A DNA stretch of 64,000 bases from Brevundimonas albigilva. GTDB taxonomy: Bacteria; Pseudomonadota; Alphaproteobacteria; Caulobacterales; Caulobacteraceae. Within the stretch, counting starts at the first letter, position 1; the number at the start of each line of letters is the position of its first letter. Position numbers and translations under genes: made by a program. The DNA lies in NCBI RefSeq assembly GCF_023503965.1, contig NZ_CP097298.1:310001-374000 (forward strand), given 5' to 3'. This document shows positions 52,696 through 61,594 of this stretch, piece by piece. The notes under the pieces were generated by a model. The model had not been told where the DNA came from and ran no database searches. It saw only the letters and a list, made by a program, of their open reading frames with translations.

Positions 52696-54618
52696 ATGCT
52701 CCAGATCACCAACCTGACCCTGAACGCCTGGGGCCGCCAGTTCCTGGACGACGCCTCCGTCAGCCTGCCGCCGGGGGCCAAGGTCGGGCTGGTCGGGCGC
52801 AACGGCATCGGCAAGTCGACCCTGTTTAAGGTGATCCTGGGCGAACTGGCCGCCAACGGCGACGAGATCAGCCTGCCCAGGACCGCGCGCATCGCCTCGG
52901 TCGACCAGGAACACCCCGCCACGCCCGTCAGCGTGCTGGAGACGATCCTGGAGGCCGACGTCGAACGTCATGAGCTGATGACCCGGCTGGAGACCGCCGA
53001 CCCCGAGGAGATGGGCGAGATCTGGGCCCGGCTGATCGAGATCGACGCCGAAAGCGCGCCCGCCCGCGCCTCCGAAATCCTGGTCGGCCTGGGCTTCAGC
53101 CAGGAGGACCTGCACCGGCCGATGGCGCACTTCTCGGGCGGTTGGCGGATGCGCGTGGCGCTGGCCGCGGCCCTGTTCGCCGAGCCGGACATGCTGCTGC
53201 TGGACGAACCGACCAACTACCTGGACCTGGAAGGGGCCCTGTGGCTGGAGGCGCGGCTGAAGAAGTATCCGCACACGGCCCTGATCATCAGCCACGACCG
53301 CGACCTGCTGAACGCGGTCTGCACCCACATCCTGCATCTGTCGAACCGCAAGCTGGACCTGTACACCGGCAACTACGACACCTTCGAAAAGACGCGCGCA
53401 GAGAAGCTGCGGTTGATGGAGGCCAACAAGACCAAGCAGGACGCCGAACGGGCGCACCTGCAGAAGTTCATCGATCGCTTCAAGGCCAAGGCGTCCAAGG
53501 CCACCCAGGCCCAGTCGCGCGTCAAGAAGCTGGAGAAGATGGAGCGGATCGAACTGCCGCCCGAGGAGCGGGTCGCCCCGTTCGTCCTGCCGTCGCCCGA
53601 CCGTCCCCTGCCCCCGCCCCTGATCCGGCTGGAGAAGGCCAATGTGGGCTATGCGCCGGGCAAGCCGATCCTGCGGAACCTGAACCTGCGCATGGACCTG
53701 GACGACCGCATCGGCTTGCTGGGCGTCAACGGTGCGGGCAAGTCGACCTTCGCCAAGCTGATCGCCAAGGCGCTGACCATCGAGACGGGCGAGTTCCACC
53801 GCGACGGCAAGATGCGCGTGGGCTGGTTCCACCAGCATCAGATCGAGGCGATGGATCCGGAGGACACGCCGCTGCAGATCATCCTGCGCGCTATGCCCGA
53901 CGCCTCAGAAAGCAGCCGCCGCAGCCGCCTGGCCCAGTTCGGCCTGCCCTTCCAGAAGCAGGACACCAAGGTCGCGGCCCTGTCCGGCGGCGAGCGCGCG
54001 CGCCTGCTGCTGAACCTGGTGGCGATGGACGCCCCGCACATCCTGATCCTGGACGAACCGACCAACCACCTGGACATCGACAGTCGCCGGGCGCTGCTGG
54101 ACGCGCTGAACCAATACACGGGCGCGGTGATCCTGATCACCCACGACCGTTCGCTGATGGAACTGGTCGCCGACCGGCTGTGGCTGGCCGCCGACGGCAC
54201 GGTCAAGCCGTTCGAGGGCGACATGGACGACTATGCCAAGTTCGTCCTGGACCGCGCCAAACAGGCGGGCATGAAACCCAGCCAGGTAAGGAACGAGCCC
54301 GCCCCTGAGGCCGCGCCCAAGGCGACCGGCGAAGGCGCCTCTCAAACAGAGAGCGCCCGCGGCGTGAACGATAGAGGCGCAAAGAAATCAGGCCCTTCGC
54401 CCTCGACCCTTCGCCACGCGGTGAAGAAGGCCGAGGACGAAATGACCCGCCTGACGGCCGAGGTCGCCCGTCTCGACGACGACCTGGCCAACGCCGCCGT
54501 CGCCGACCCGAAGAAGCTGGAAGGCCTGACACGCGCCCGCGCCAAGGCCCAGGCCGACCTGAACGCCGCCGAGGCGGCCTGGATCGCCGCCGAAGAAGCC
54601 CTGGCCGAAATCGCCTGA
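52696..54618 (+). CDS. ABC-F family ATPase
   Basis: 640 residues with two ABC domains and no membrane segments. Walker A motifs are GRNGIGKST and GVNGAGKST, signatures FSGGWRMR and LSGGERARL, and Walker B motifs LLLDEPTNYLDL and LILDEPTNHLDI. The linker (about 215-290) is the charged ABC-F arm, and a C-terminal coiled coil (about 555-640) resembles Uup/YheS proteins. These act on ribosomes to relieve stalls rather than in transport. The YheS-like N-terminus (MLQITNLTLNAWGRQ) suggests that subgroup. Coupled to the DUF2164 gene by an ATGA overlap. Confidence 0.92.
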   Translation: MLQITNLTLNAWGRQFLDDASVSLPPGAKVGLVGRNGIGKSTLFKVILGELAANGDEISLPRTARIASVDQEHPATPVSVLETILEADVERHELMTRLETADPEEMGEIWARLIEIDAESAPARASEILVGLGFSQEDLHRPMAHFSGGWRMRVALAAALFAEPDMLLLDEPTNYLDLEGALWLEARLKKYPHTALIISHDRDLLNAVCTHILHLSNRKLDLYTGNYDTFEKTRAEKLRLMEANKTKQDAERAHLQKFIDRFKAKASKATQAQSRVKKLEKMERIELPPEERVAPFVLPSPDRPLPPPLIRLEKANVGYAPGKPILRNLNLRMDLDDRIGLLGVNGAGKSTFAKLIAKALTIETGEFHRDGKMRVGWFHQHQIEAMDPEDTPLQIILRAMPDASESSRRSRLAQFGLPFQKQDTKVAALSGGERARLLLNLVAMDAPHILILDEPTNHLDIDSRRALLDALNQYTGAVILITHDRSLMELVADRLWLAADGTVKPFEGDMDDYAKFVLDRAKQAGMKPSQVRNEPAPEAAPKATGEGASQTESARGVNDRGAKKSGPSPSTLRHAVKKAEDEMTRLTAEVARLDDDLANAAVADPKKLEGLTRARAKAQADLNAAEAAWIAAEEALAEIA

Positions 54619-54863
54619 TGAAGCCGATCGAATTCTCCAAGGAGGAGCGCGCGGCGGCGACGGCGAAGCTGCGCGCCTATTTCCGCGACGAACTGGACCA
54701 GGACCTGGGCCAGCTGCCGGCCGATATGCTGCTGGATTTCATCGGCCGCGAGATCGGCGGCTTTTTCTACAACCGGGGCCTCTACGACGCCCAGGCGGTG
54801 GTGAAGAACAAGGCCGAGGACATCGTCGAGGCGATCTATGGCCTGGAGCGGGGCGAAACCTGA
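54618..54863 (+). CDS. DUF2164 family protein
   Basis: 81 residues starting within the ABC-F stop codon (TGATG). The conserved pattern IEFSKEERAAATAKLRAYFRDEL, then LPADMLLDFIGREIGGFFYNRGLYDAQ, defines DUF2164, a small helical family common in proteobacteria with no known function. Translation coupling with an ABC-F ATPase suggests a link to ribosome function, but that is inference. Confidence 0.88.
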   Translation: MKPIEFSKEERAAATAKLRAYFRDELDQDLGQLPADMLLDFIGREIGGFFYNRGLYDAQAVVKNKAEDIVEAIYGLERGET

Positions 54864-54921
54864 CGTGTCCGCCCGACCGCTGGCGTTCCCCGCGCCGCGG
54901 CGTTAGTGACGACACGTTGAA

Positions 54922-54945
54922 TATCCGACCGATCACGGACGGATA
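54922..54945. promoter_or_regulatory. inverted repeat upstream of the 232-residue membrane protein
   Basis: Arms TATCCGACCG (54922-54931) and CGGACGGATA (54936-54945) pair in nine of ten positions around a four-base spacer. It ends 18 bases before ATG 54964, where a repressor could block initiation. It could also act as a hairpin near the ribosome-binding site. No regulator gene is adjacent. Confidence 0.45.
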
Positions 54946-54963
54946 ACGGGTCCGGCTCCGGTC

Positions 54964-55662
54964 ATGACGTCTTCTCCTCTCGACCGGCCGATGTCGGTTC
55001 CCCTCCTCTGCCTGGCCGTCGTCGTCTGTTCGGCGGTGTTCGGCCTGTTCGCCACGTCGCAGGCGGCGGGCGCGGTCCTGACCGAGCACGGCCCGGTCGA
55101 GACGGCCAGCGTCGCGCTTCACCTTCTGGTCGCCGGCGTCGCCTTCGTGTTCTGGCGCAGGCATGGCGGCTTGTTCGGCTTCCTGGCCGTAGTCGAAGCG
55201 CTGATGGCGATGCGGGAAATGGACTTCCACCGCGCCTTCACCACCTTCGGCGTCTTCAGCACGCGGCTGTACGCGAGGGCCGACGTGCCGCTGGCCGAAA
55301 AGCTGGGCGCCGGGCTCGTCCTGCTGGCCATAGGGGCGGCGCTGGCGGGTCTGCTCTGGAGAAGCCGCGCCGAGATGCGAGGCATGGCCGCCGCCCGATC
55401 CGCCGCCTTTCATGGCTTGATCGCCATCGCGGTCTTCACCGTCTCGCTCAAGGAGATCGACGGCCTGCCCCGCATGCTGGCGCGGGTGGGCGTGATCCTG
55501 TCGGAGCGCGCGGAAATCCTGTCCCACTCGATCGAGGAACTGGGCGAAATGGCCTTGCCCGTCCTGGTGCTGGCGGTCGTCCTCCAGCACGCGCGCGCGA
55601 CCGTCGGCGTCGTGACGGCAACCGGTTTTCCGACCGAGGAGGCGAGTGCCTTCTGCCGGTGA
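54964..55662 (+). CDS. integral membrane protein of unknown function, 232 residues
   Basis: About six predicted transmembrane helices (roughly residues 10-30, 45-62, 70-85, 115-133, 148-160 and 195-212). Conserved-looking charged residues sit in loops: WRRHGG, a MREMDFHRAFTT motif with EMDFH, and SLKEIDGLPRML. The two acidic/His patches next to membrane segments could bind a metal or cofactor, which is inference. I do not recognise the family. ATG 54964 lies just after a palindrome at 54922-54945. It stands alone between DUF2164 and tRNA-Ser. Confidence 0.7.
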   Translation: MTSSPLDRPMSVPLLCLAVVVCSAVFGLFATSQAAGAVLTEHGPVETASVALHLLVAGVAFVFWRRHGGLFGFLAVVEALMAMREMDFHRAFTTFGVFSTRLYARADVPLAEKLGAGLVLLAIGAALAGLLWRSRAEMRGMAAARSAAFHGLIAIAVFTVSLKEIDGLPRMLARVGVILSERAEILSHSIEELGEMALPVLVLAVVLQHARATVGVVTATGFPTEEASAFCR

Positions 55663-55760
55663 CGCGGCGCCGCCCATCCGGACGCGGCCGGGCTCATGAA
55701 CAAGCGCCCGGCGACGACCGCCGGAAGCGCGCGGCGAGCGAGCGAGGTTGGGATGAGGGA

Positions 55761-55852
55761 TGGCGGAGACGGAGGGATTCGAACCCTCGGTACCCCTTAC
55801 AGGGTACGACGATTTAGCAAACCGTTGCCTTCAGCCACTCGGCCACGTCTCC
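55761..55852 (-). tRNA. tRNA-Ser (anticodon GCU)
   Basis: A 92-base class II tRNA with CCA encoded. The acceptor stem is GGAGACG paired with CGTCTCC, and the D-arm is GGCCGAGTGGCTGAAGG (in part). The anticodon loop TTGCTAA gives GCU, reading AGC/AGU Ser codons. A long variable arm and a GGTTCGAATCC T-arm are also present. It lies between a membrane protein gene and hfsE; no attachment-site duplicate or integrase is seen. Confidence 0.96.
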
Positions 55853-55977
55853 GGCGAAGGCGTCGATAGCGGAGCGCGTTGTCGCGCGCAATCCGCCTTG
55901 GAGAGAAAGTCGTGCGTTAACGCGGCATAGAGGCCGGGCGGGCAATATGGCCGCCTTCACCCCCGTCATGGACGCCG

Positions 55978-57516
55978 ATGCCCGACTGCGCCTCCCCTCT
56001 GGTCGACGCGCCCGCCGCCCGGACGGGCGCGGCTCAGGCGGCGGCGTCGAAGGACGCCGCGCAAGGGCGGGCCGCGCGCGGCCCGTTCCGCCCCGACGTC
56101 TGGCTGAATGCGCGCCAGCGGTCCGGCGTGCGGCTGGCGGCGCATTATTTCCGGGCGACGGACGTGCTGGCGCTGACGGGGCTGGGCGTCGCCGCCCTGG
56201 GCGTGGCGGCGCCGGACGGTTTCCTGTCGCTCAGCCTGGCCGAGGCGGCGCCCACGGCCGCTGGGGCGGCGACCGTTCTCGGCCTGCTGCGAGGATTGGG
56301 CCTCTATCGTTTTGGACGCGAGCGTTCCGCCGCCCGCCACATGGCGGCCGTGCTGGGCGTGACCCTGAGCGGCGCCGTGGTCGCGACCGGTCTGGGCCTG
56401 TTGCTGGACCGTCAGGCGCCGGATCGGCAGTCCCTGGACGCGGCGATCGCCTGGGCCATCGGGGCGGTCGCCCTGATCGCCGGTCTTCACGCCCTGTGGC
56501 TGTCTTTCGTAGCGCGCTGGCGTCGCCAAGGGGCGCTGGCCCCCAACATCGTCATCGTCGGCGCCACGAAACACGCCGAGGCGGTGATCCGCAGCGCGCT
56601 GGAGCGGCGCGACCTGAACGTCCTGGGCGTATTCGACGACCGGCTGAGCCGTTCGCCCGACCGCGTGGCCGGCGTTCCCGTGCTGGGCGACGCCGAGGCC
56701 CTGCTGAACCACCGGATGACGCCCTATGTCGACCGCATCGTCCTGGCCATCGACGCCCAGGGCGGGTCCCGCGTGCGCGAACTCACCCGCCGGCTGGAGA
56801 CCCTGCCCAATCCGTTGACCGTGCTGGTCGATTCCGAGACCGGCGACGCGGCGCTGGAGCGTCTGGCCTCGGCCCCGCTGGCGCCGCTGGAGGGGCCTCA
56901 GGATCCGGACCGTCGAGCCTTCAACAAGCGGCTGCAGGACCTGCTCATCGGCGCGGCCGCCCTGGTCGCCGCCGCCCCGATCATGGCGCTGACCGCCCTG
57001 GCGATCCGGCTGGACAGCCCCGGCCCGATCTTCTTCCGCCAGCGCCGCCACGGCTTCAACCAGGAAGAGATCGTGGTGTGGAAGTTCCGCTCCATGCGCC
57101 ACGAGGCCGCCGACGCCACGGCCAGCCGCCAGGTCTCGGCCGGCGACGACCGCGTGACCCGCGTGGGCCGGTTCATCCGCGCCACCAGCCTGGACGAGCT
57201 GCCCCAGCTGTTCAACGTCATGACGGGCGAGATGTCGCTGGTCGGTCCCCGTCCCCACGCCATCGGCATGAAGACGGGCGAGACCGAGTCGGCCCGCCTG
57301 GTCGCCGAATACGCCCACCGTCATCGGATCAAGCCGGGCATGACCGGCTGGGCCGCCGTCAAGGGCTCGCGCGGGCCGCTGCACGATGCGACCGACGTGC
57401 GTCGGCGGGTCCAGCTGGACCTGGACTATGTCGAGCGCCAGTCGCTATGGCTGGACCTGCGGATCCTGTTGGTCACCCTGCCGGTCCTGCTGGGCGACCG
57501 GGCCGCCGTCCGTTGA
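55978..57516 (+). CDS. hfsE: undecaprenyl-phosphate sugar phosphotransferase, holdfast HfsE-like
   Basis: 512 residues. It starts a polysaccharide repeat unit by moving a sugar-phosphate onto undecaprenyl phosphate at the inner membrane. Four to five N-terminal membrane helices (about 60-185) are followed by a Rossmann-like domain (NIVIVGATKHAEAVIRSAL). A further helix and the C-terminal bacterial sugar transferase domain follow (RRAFNKRLQDLL, SPGPIFFRQRRHGFN, WKFRSMR, SLDELPQLFNVMTGEMSLVGPRP). First gene of an hfsE-hfsF-hfsG series. The exact start is uncertain; ATG 55978 has no clear ribosome-binding site. Confidence 0.88.
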   Translation: MPDCASPLVDAPAARTGAAQAAASKDAAQGRAARGPFRPDVWLNARQRSGVRLAAHYFRATDVLALTGLGVAALGVAAPDGFLSLSLAEAAPTAAGAATVLGLLRGLGLYRFGRERSAARHMAAVLGVTLSGAVVATGLGLLLDRQAPDRQSLDAAIAWAIGAVALIAGLHALWLSFVARWRRQGALAPNIVIVGATKHAEAVIRSALERRDLNVLGVFDDRLSRSPDRVAGVPVLGDAEALLNHRMTPYVDRIVLAIDAQGGSRVRELTRRLETLPNPLTVLVDSETGDAALERLASAPLAPLEGPQDPDRRAFNKRLQDLLIGAAALVAAAPIMALTALAIRLDSPGPIFFRQRRHGFNQEEIVVWKFRSMRHEAADATASRQVSAGDDRVTRVGRFIRATSLDELPQLFNVMTGEMSLVGPRPHAIGMKTGETESARLVAEYAHRHRIKPGMTGWAAVKGSRGPLHDATDVRRRVQLDLDYVERQSLWLDLRILLVTLPVLLGDRAAVR

Positions 57517-58973
57517 GCGAGAAGCGGATGTTCTGGCGCGGGGTCTGGGGATACCTGCCGGCCCAGATCGTGCAGGGCGTGGTCGGTTTCCTGACCATCG
57601 TCGTCTTCACGCGCCTGCTCAGCCCCGACGACTTCGGCCACTACGCGCTGGCTTTCTCGGTCACGACCCTGGTGCACACGGCGACCTTCACCTGGCTGGA
57701 GGCGTCGATGGCGCGCTTCTGGGCGGCCGAGCGGACGCCTGAGGGCCTGGCCGCGCATTTCGCCAGCCTGTACCGCACCTCCTTCGCCCTGATCGCGGTC
57801 TTCATCCCGGTGGCCGCCGTGGCGGTGTGGCTGCTGCCGCTGACGCCGGGACTGAAGCTGGCGGTCGCCTTCGGCCTGGCCGGCGCGCCGGTTCGCAACC
57901 TGGCCAAGCTGGCGCAGGAGCGGTATCGCGCGGCCGGTGAGGTTTCCCGCGCCGCCGCCGTCGACATGGGCGTGGCGATACTGGGCTTCCTGGTCGGCGC
58001 CGGCTTCGCCCTGGCCGGCGCCGGGGCGGCGTCGCCCCTGGTGGGACTGGCGATCGCGCCGCTGTTCGCCCTGCCCTTCATCCTGCCGGGCGAGGTGCGC
58101 CAGTCGAAGGGCGGGACGGTCGATCGCGAAAGGCTGAAGGCCTACGCCGCCTATGGCTATCCGATCGCGGCGTCGCTGACCCTGGCGGTGGTGCTGGCCT
58201 CGACCGATCGTTTCCTGCTGGCGGCCTTCATGGACGCGGCGGCGGTCGGCGCCTATCACGCCAGCTATAGCCTGGCGAACCGCACCCTGGACGTCATGTT
58301 CATCTGGCTGGGCGCGGCGGGGGCGCCGGCCATGGTCATGGCGCTGGAGCGAGGCGGGCGCGAGGCGCTGCGCCAGACCGCGCTGGAGCAGGGTTCGACG
58401 CTGATCCTGATCGGCCTGCCCGCCGCCGTCGGCCTGGCCCTGGTCGCGCGCCCGATGGCGGAGCTGATGATCGGCGAGAACCTGCGCGCTGCGGCCGCCC
58501 TCGTCACGCCCTGGATCGCGGCCTCGGCCTTCCTCTCGGGCATGATCGCCTACTACTTCGGCTTCGGCTTCACCCTGGGCAAGAAGACCGCCCTGCTGCT
58601 GGTCACCATGGCGATCCCGGCGGTCTCCAACGTGGTGCTGAACCTGATCCTGATTCCCCGCCTCGGCGTCGTGGGCGCGGCCGTCTCGACCGCCGCCAGC
58701 TTCGCCATCGGCCTGGTCGCCTGTCTGGTCATCAGCCGGCGCGCCATCGCCCTGCCCATCCCGTGGGAGAGCCTGATCCGCTGCGGCCTGGCCGCCGGCG
58801 CCATGGCGCTGGTGGTCGTGCGGTTGCCGCCGCTGGGCGGGTTCGTCGAACTGCTGGTGGACGCCGGCGTCGGCGCCCTGGTCTATGCGGCGGCGGCGCT
58901 GACCCTGAACGCGGCGGGCGTCCGCGACGTGCTGAAGCGGCTGATTGCTTCCGGACGGAGTGTCGCGGCATGA
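57513..58973 (+). CDS. hfsF: polysaccharide flippase, HfsF-like (Wzx/PST family)
   Basis: 486 residues from TTG 57513 overlapping the hfsE stop (TTGA); ATG 57528 is an alternative. About 12-14 transmembrane helices in the MOP/PST flippase pattern: WGYLPAQIVQGVVGFLTIVVFTRLLSPDDFG at the N-terminus, then TDRFLLAAFMDAAAVGAYH. It should flip lipid-linked holdfast repeat units to the periplasm. The next gene begins within its stop (ATGA). The long open frame upstream of 57513 in the same phase is antigenic to hfsE codons and is not coding. Confidence 0.9.
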   Translation: MSEKRMFWRGVWGYLPAQIVQGVVGFLTIVVFTRLLSPDDFGHYALAFSVTTLVHTATFTWLEASMARFWAAERTPEGLAAHFASLYRTSFALIAVFIPVAAVAVWLLPLTPGLKLAVAFGLAGAPVRNLAKLAQERYRAAGEVSRAAAVDMGVAILGFLVGAGFALAGAGAASPLVGLAIAPLFALPFILPGEVRQSKGGTVDRERLKAYAAYGYPIAASLTLAVVLASTDRFLLAAFMDAAAVGAYHASYSLANRTLDVMFIWLGAAGAPAMVMALERGGREALRQTALEQGSTLILIGLPAAVGLALVARPMAELMIGENLRAAAALVTPWIAASAFLSGMIAYYFGFGFTLGKKTALLLVTMAIPAVSNVVLNLILIPRLGVVGAAVSTAASFAIGLVACLVISRRAIALPIPWESLIRCGLAAGAMALVVVRLPPLGGFVELLVDAGVGALVYAAAALTLNAAGVRDVLKRLIASGRSVAA

Positions 58974-59902
58974 GCGCCGATATCCACGACAACCGCGCCT
59001 GGGCCGGGGCGACGCCGGCGCTGTCGGTGCTGATCCCCTTTCTGCGCGACGACCCGACGGACCTGCTGGGTCAGCTGGACCGGGAAGCGGTTGCGCTCGG
59101 CGGAGCCGTCGAGATCGTGCTGATGGACGACGGCACGAGCGACGCCGCACTGACCGCAAGGCTGAAGCAGACCGTCGACGCCCTGGACCTGCCGGCACGC
59201 CTGATCACCCTGTCGATCAACGAAGGCCGCGCGCGGGGCCGCAATCGCCTGACCGTCGCCGGTCGCGGCCGCGCCTATCTGTTCCTCGACAGCGACATGA
59301 AGCCGGATGCGCCCGGATTCCTCCAGGCCTGGATCGCCCTGACGGCCCAGCGCGACCCGGCCGTCGCCTTCGGCGGCTTCTCGCTGGACCAGGCGCCGGG
59401 CGACGCGCGCTTCGCCGTGCATCGCACCCTGTCCGGCGCCTCGGAATGCCTGCCGGCGTCCGAGCGCGCAAAACAGCCCGAGAAATACGTCTACACCTCC
59501 AACCTGCTGGTCCGCCGCGACGTCTTCACCGCCGAGACCTTCGATCCCGGGTTTTCCGGCTGGGGATGGGAGGACGTGGAGTGGGCCATGCGTGTCTCGC
59601 GCCGGTTCGAGGTCGTGCACATCGACAACCCGGCCACCCACATGGGCCTGGATACGGTCGAGGATCTGGCGCGCAAGTTCGACCAGGGGGCCGGGAACTT
59701 CGCCCGGGTGGTGGCGCTGCATCCGCAGATCGTCGCGGCCTATCCCAGCTACAAGGCGGCCAGGGCGTTGAAGCGCCTGCCTGCGCGGTCGTGGCTGCGC
59801 GGTCTGACGCGTCGCGCCGCCGGGTCGTCCGTCCTGCCCGTCAAGGCGCGCGCCTTCGCCCTGCGCCTGTACCGCGCGGCCGTCTATGCGGACGCGGTCT
59901 GA
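58970..59902 (+). CDS. hfsG: family 2 glycosyltransferase, HfsG-like
   Basis: 310 residues, starting inside the hfsF stop codon. GT-A fold: nucleotide-sugar site LSVLIPFLRDDPT, metal motif DSD in LFLDSDMKPD, and acceptor/catalytic WGWEDVEWAMRVSRRF. It extends the holdfast repeat on undecaprenyl diphosphate in the cytosol. Its size and position directly after the flippase match Caulobacter HfsG, but the sugar added cannot be read from sequence. Confidence 0.82.
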   Translation: MSADIHDNRAWAGATPALSVLIPFLRDDPTDLLGQLDREAVALGGAVEIVLMDDGTSDAALTARLKQTVDALDLPARLITLSINEGRARGRNRLTVAGRGRAYLFLDSDMKPDAPGFLQAWIALTAQRDPAVAFGGFSLDQAPGDARFAVHRTLSGASECLPASERAKQPEKYVYTSNLLVRRDVFTAETFDPGFSGWGWEDVEWAMRVSRRFEVVHIDNPATHMGLDTVEDLARKFDQGAGNFARVVALHPQIVAAYPSYKAARALKRLPARSWLRGLTRRAAGSSVLPVKARAFALRLYRAAVYADAV

Positions 59903-59903
59903 G

Positions 59904-60845
59904 ATGGGCGACGTCGCCGTGGTCATCCCGACCCTGCGCCGGCTGGACAGCCTGGAGCGGGCCCTGCGCTCCGTCTTCGCCCAGGCCGAGACGCTGGAGC
60001 GGGTCTCGGCTGTCGTCGTCGCCGACAACGATCCGGACGGATCGGCCGGGCCGCTGGTCGCGCGCCTGGCCGCAGAGGCGCCCGCGCCGCTGATCTACGC
60101 CCCTGCGCCCCGGCCTGGCGTGGCCACGGCGCGCAACGCCGGCCTGGCGGCGACCCAGGCGCCGCTGATCGCCTTCCTGGACGACGACGAGGCGGCCTCG
60201 CCGCGCTGGCTGGCCGCCCTGCTGGAGGCGCAGGTCCAGACCGGCGCCGATGTCGTCTTCGGTCCGATCCGGGGCCGCGTTCCGGAGAACACCGGCTGGA
60301 CCGCCGACTATCTGGAAGCCTTCTTCGGCCGCGCCGGCCCCGCCGAGACCGGCCCGCTGGAGGAACCCTGGGGCTGCGGCAACTCCCTGATGGTGCGCGC
60401 GACCGCCCTGCCCGGCCCGGCGCCGTTCGACGTCTCCGCCGACCAGACGGGGGGCGAGGACGACAAGCTGTTCGCCGCCCTGTCCGCGCGCGGCGGCCGC
60501 TACGGCTGGGCCGCCGACGCCTGGGTGGACGAGTTCGCGCCGCCCCACCGCGCCACCCTGCGCTACGCCCTGACCCGCGCCTTCGCCTATGGCCAGGGCC
60601 CCAGCCAGACCGCCGCGGCCGCCCGCGACTGCACCGGCGTCGCGCGCTGGATGCTGATCGGCGCGGCGCAGGCGGGCGTATGGGGCCTCGCCTCCCTCAT
60701 CCTGTTCATCCTGCGCCGGCCGTCGCGGGCCCGCGCCTATGACCGGCTGGCGCGGGGCGTGGGAAAAGTATTTTGGATAAAAGGCTTCGAGCCGAAACTC
60801 TATGGAACGGCTCTGCTGAACCCGAGCGCGGCGAGCGGAGCCTAG
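59904..60845 (+). CDS. second family 2 glycosyltransferase of the holdfast locus
   Basis: 313 residues from ATG 59904, one base after the hfsG stop. GT-A domain: VAVVIPTLRRLDSLERAL, DNDPDG, ARNAGLAATQAPLIAFLDDDE (in part; DDD metal motif), GGEDDKLFAAL near the acceptor site, and a C-terminal membrane-associated helix (about 250-270). In Caulobacter the slot after hfsG is held by the deacetylase gene hfsH, so this is a different content. It may add another sugar of the holdfast unit. It ends convergent with hfsB. Confidence 0.85.
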   Translation: MGDVAVVIPTLRRLDSLERALRSVFAQAETLERVSAVVVADNDPDGSAGPLVARLAAEAPAPLIYAPAPRPGVATARNAGLAATQAPLIAFLDDDEAASPRWLAALLEAQVQTGADVVFGPIRGRVPENTGWTADYLEAFFGRAGPAETGPLEEPWGCGNSLMVRATALPGPAPFDVSADQTGGEDDKLFAALSARGGRYGWAADAWVDEFAPPHRATLRYALTRAFAYGQGPSQTAAAARDCTGVARWMLIGAAQAGVWGLASLILFILRRPSRARAYDRLARGVGKVFWIKGFEPKLYGTALLNPSAASGA

Positions 60846-61543
60846 CCCGCCAGGCGCTTCAGGAAGCCGGGCGCCCTGTAGGTAGAGCGGTTCATCACCA
60901 CCCCGGCGATGCGGCCGCCGACGGCCTCGATCTCGTCACGCAGGATGACGGGCTCGTTGGCGGCGGTGCTCTCGGCGGCGACCACCAGCACCGTCATGTC
61001 GACGAAGGGCGCCAGGATGATCGCCATGTCGTTGCGGTCGGCCGCCGGGGCGTCGATCACGATGGTGTCGGCGTGCGGGCGCAGGGCGTCCCAATAGCGC
61101 GGCTCGCCGATCGCCTCGACCCGGTGGCCGGACCGCAGCGCCTCCATGTGGAAGCGCGTCACCCACAGTCGCCCGCCCAGGCAGGGCCTTGCGGTCATCA
61201 GACGGGCCGCCGGCACCGGCTTGCCGTCCCGGCCGACGACGCGCGGCGTCACGGCGAAAAAGCACGAACCGTCGGGCGAGGCCTGGGCCGGCTTGCCCAG
61301 CTGGCCGAAGCGGTCCGCCTCGGCCGCCACGGCTTCCAGCTGCCCCTGCTGGGTCAGGTCGCCGTCGATCAGCCAGACGGGCTTGCGCGCGCGCACCGCG
61401 GCCAGCCGGGCGTATTCGCGGGCCACCGTGGACACCCCCTCGCCCGAAGCGGCCGAGGCGAACTGGATGACGCGCGCGCGATGCGCCGGCGCCGGGCCCA
61501 GCGCCGCCCACAGCCCGGCCATTTCAGACGTCAGATCGACCAT
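60842..61543 (-). CDS. hfsB: HfsB-like tyrosine autokinase-related protein with a degenerate Walker A
   Basis: 233 residues, MinD/BY-kinase fold. The P-loop region reads SAASGEGVSTVA: the invariant Lys of GxGKS/T is a Val, so ATP hydrolysis of the usual kind is doubtful. Walker A' (WLIDGDLT) and Walker B (TIVIDAPAADRND) are present. No Tyr cluster is seen at the C-terminus (YRAPGFLKRLAG). With HfsA next to it, it makes up the split form of a Wzc/ExoP-like polysaccharide co-polymerase. Downstream of hfsA by 51 bases. Confidence 0.85.
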   Translation of the reverse strand: MVDLTSEMAGLWAALGPAPAHRARVIQFASAASGEGVSTVAREYARLAAVRARKPVWLIDGDLTQQGQLEAVAAEADRFGQLGKPAQASPDGSCFFAVTPRVVGRDGKPVPAARLMTARPCLGGRLWVTRFHMEALRSGHRVEAIGEPRYWDALRPHADTIVIDAPAADRNDMAIILAPFVDMTVLVVAAESTAANEPVILRDEIEAVGGRIAGVVMNRSTYRAPGFLKRLAG

Positions 61544-61594
61544 CGAATCGCCGCGCGCGCTCCCTCGAACCCGCAGCCTAGCATGATGCGGGTC

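Noticed and set aside
55700..55980. Integration hot spot at tRNA-Ser
   Set aside because: No integrase, no duplicated tRNA 3' end and no shift in composition beside it.
55947..57512. In-phase upstream extension of the flippase frame
   Set aside because: It reads through hfsE in the wrong frame and gives an Arg/Gly/Pro-rich product; the real gene starts at TTG 57513.
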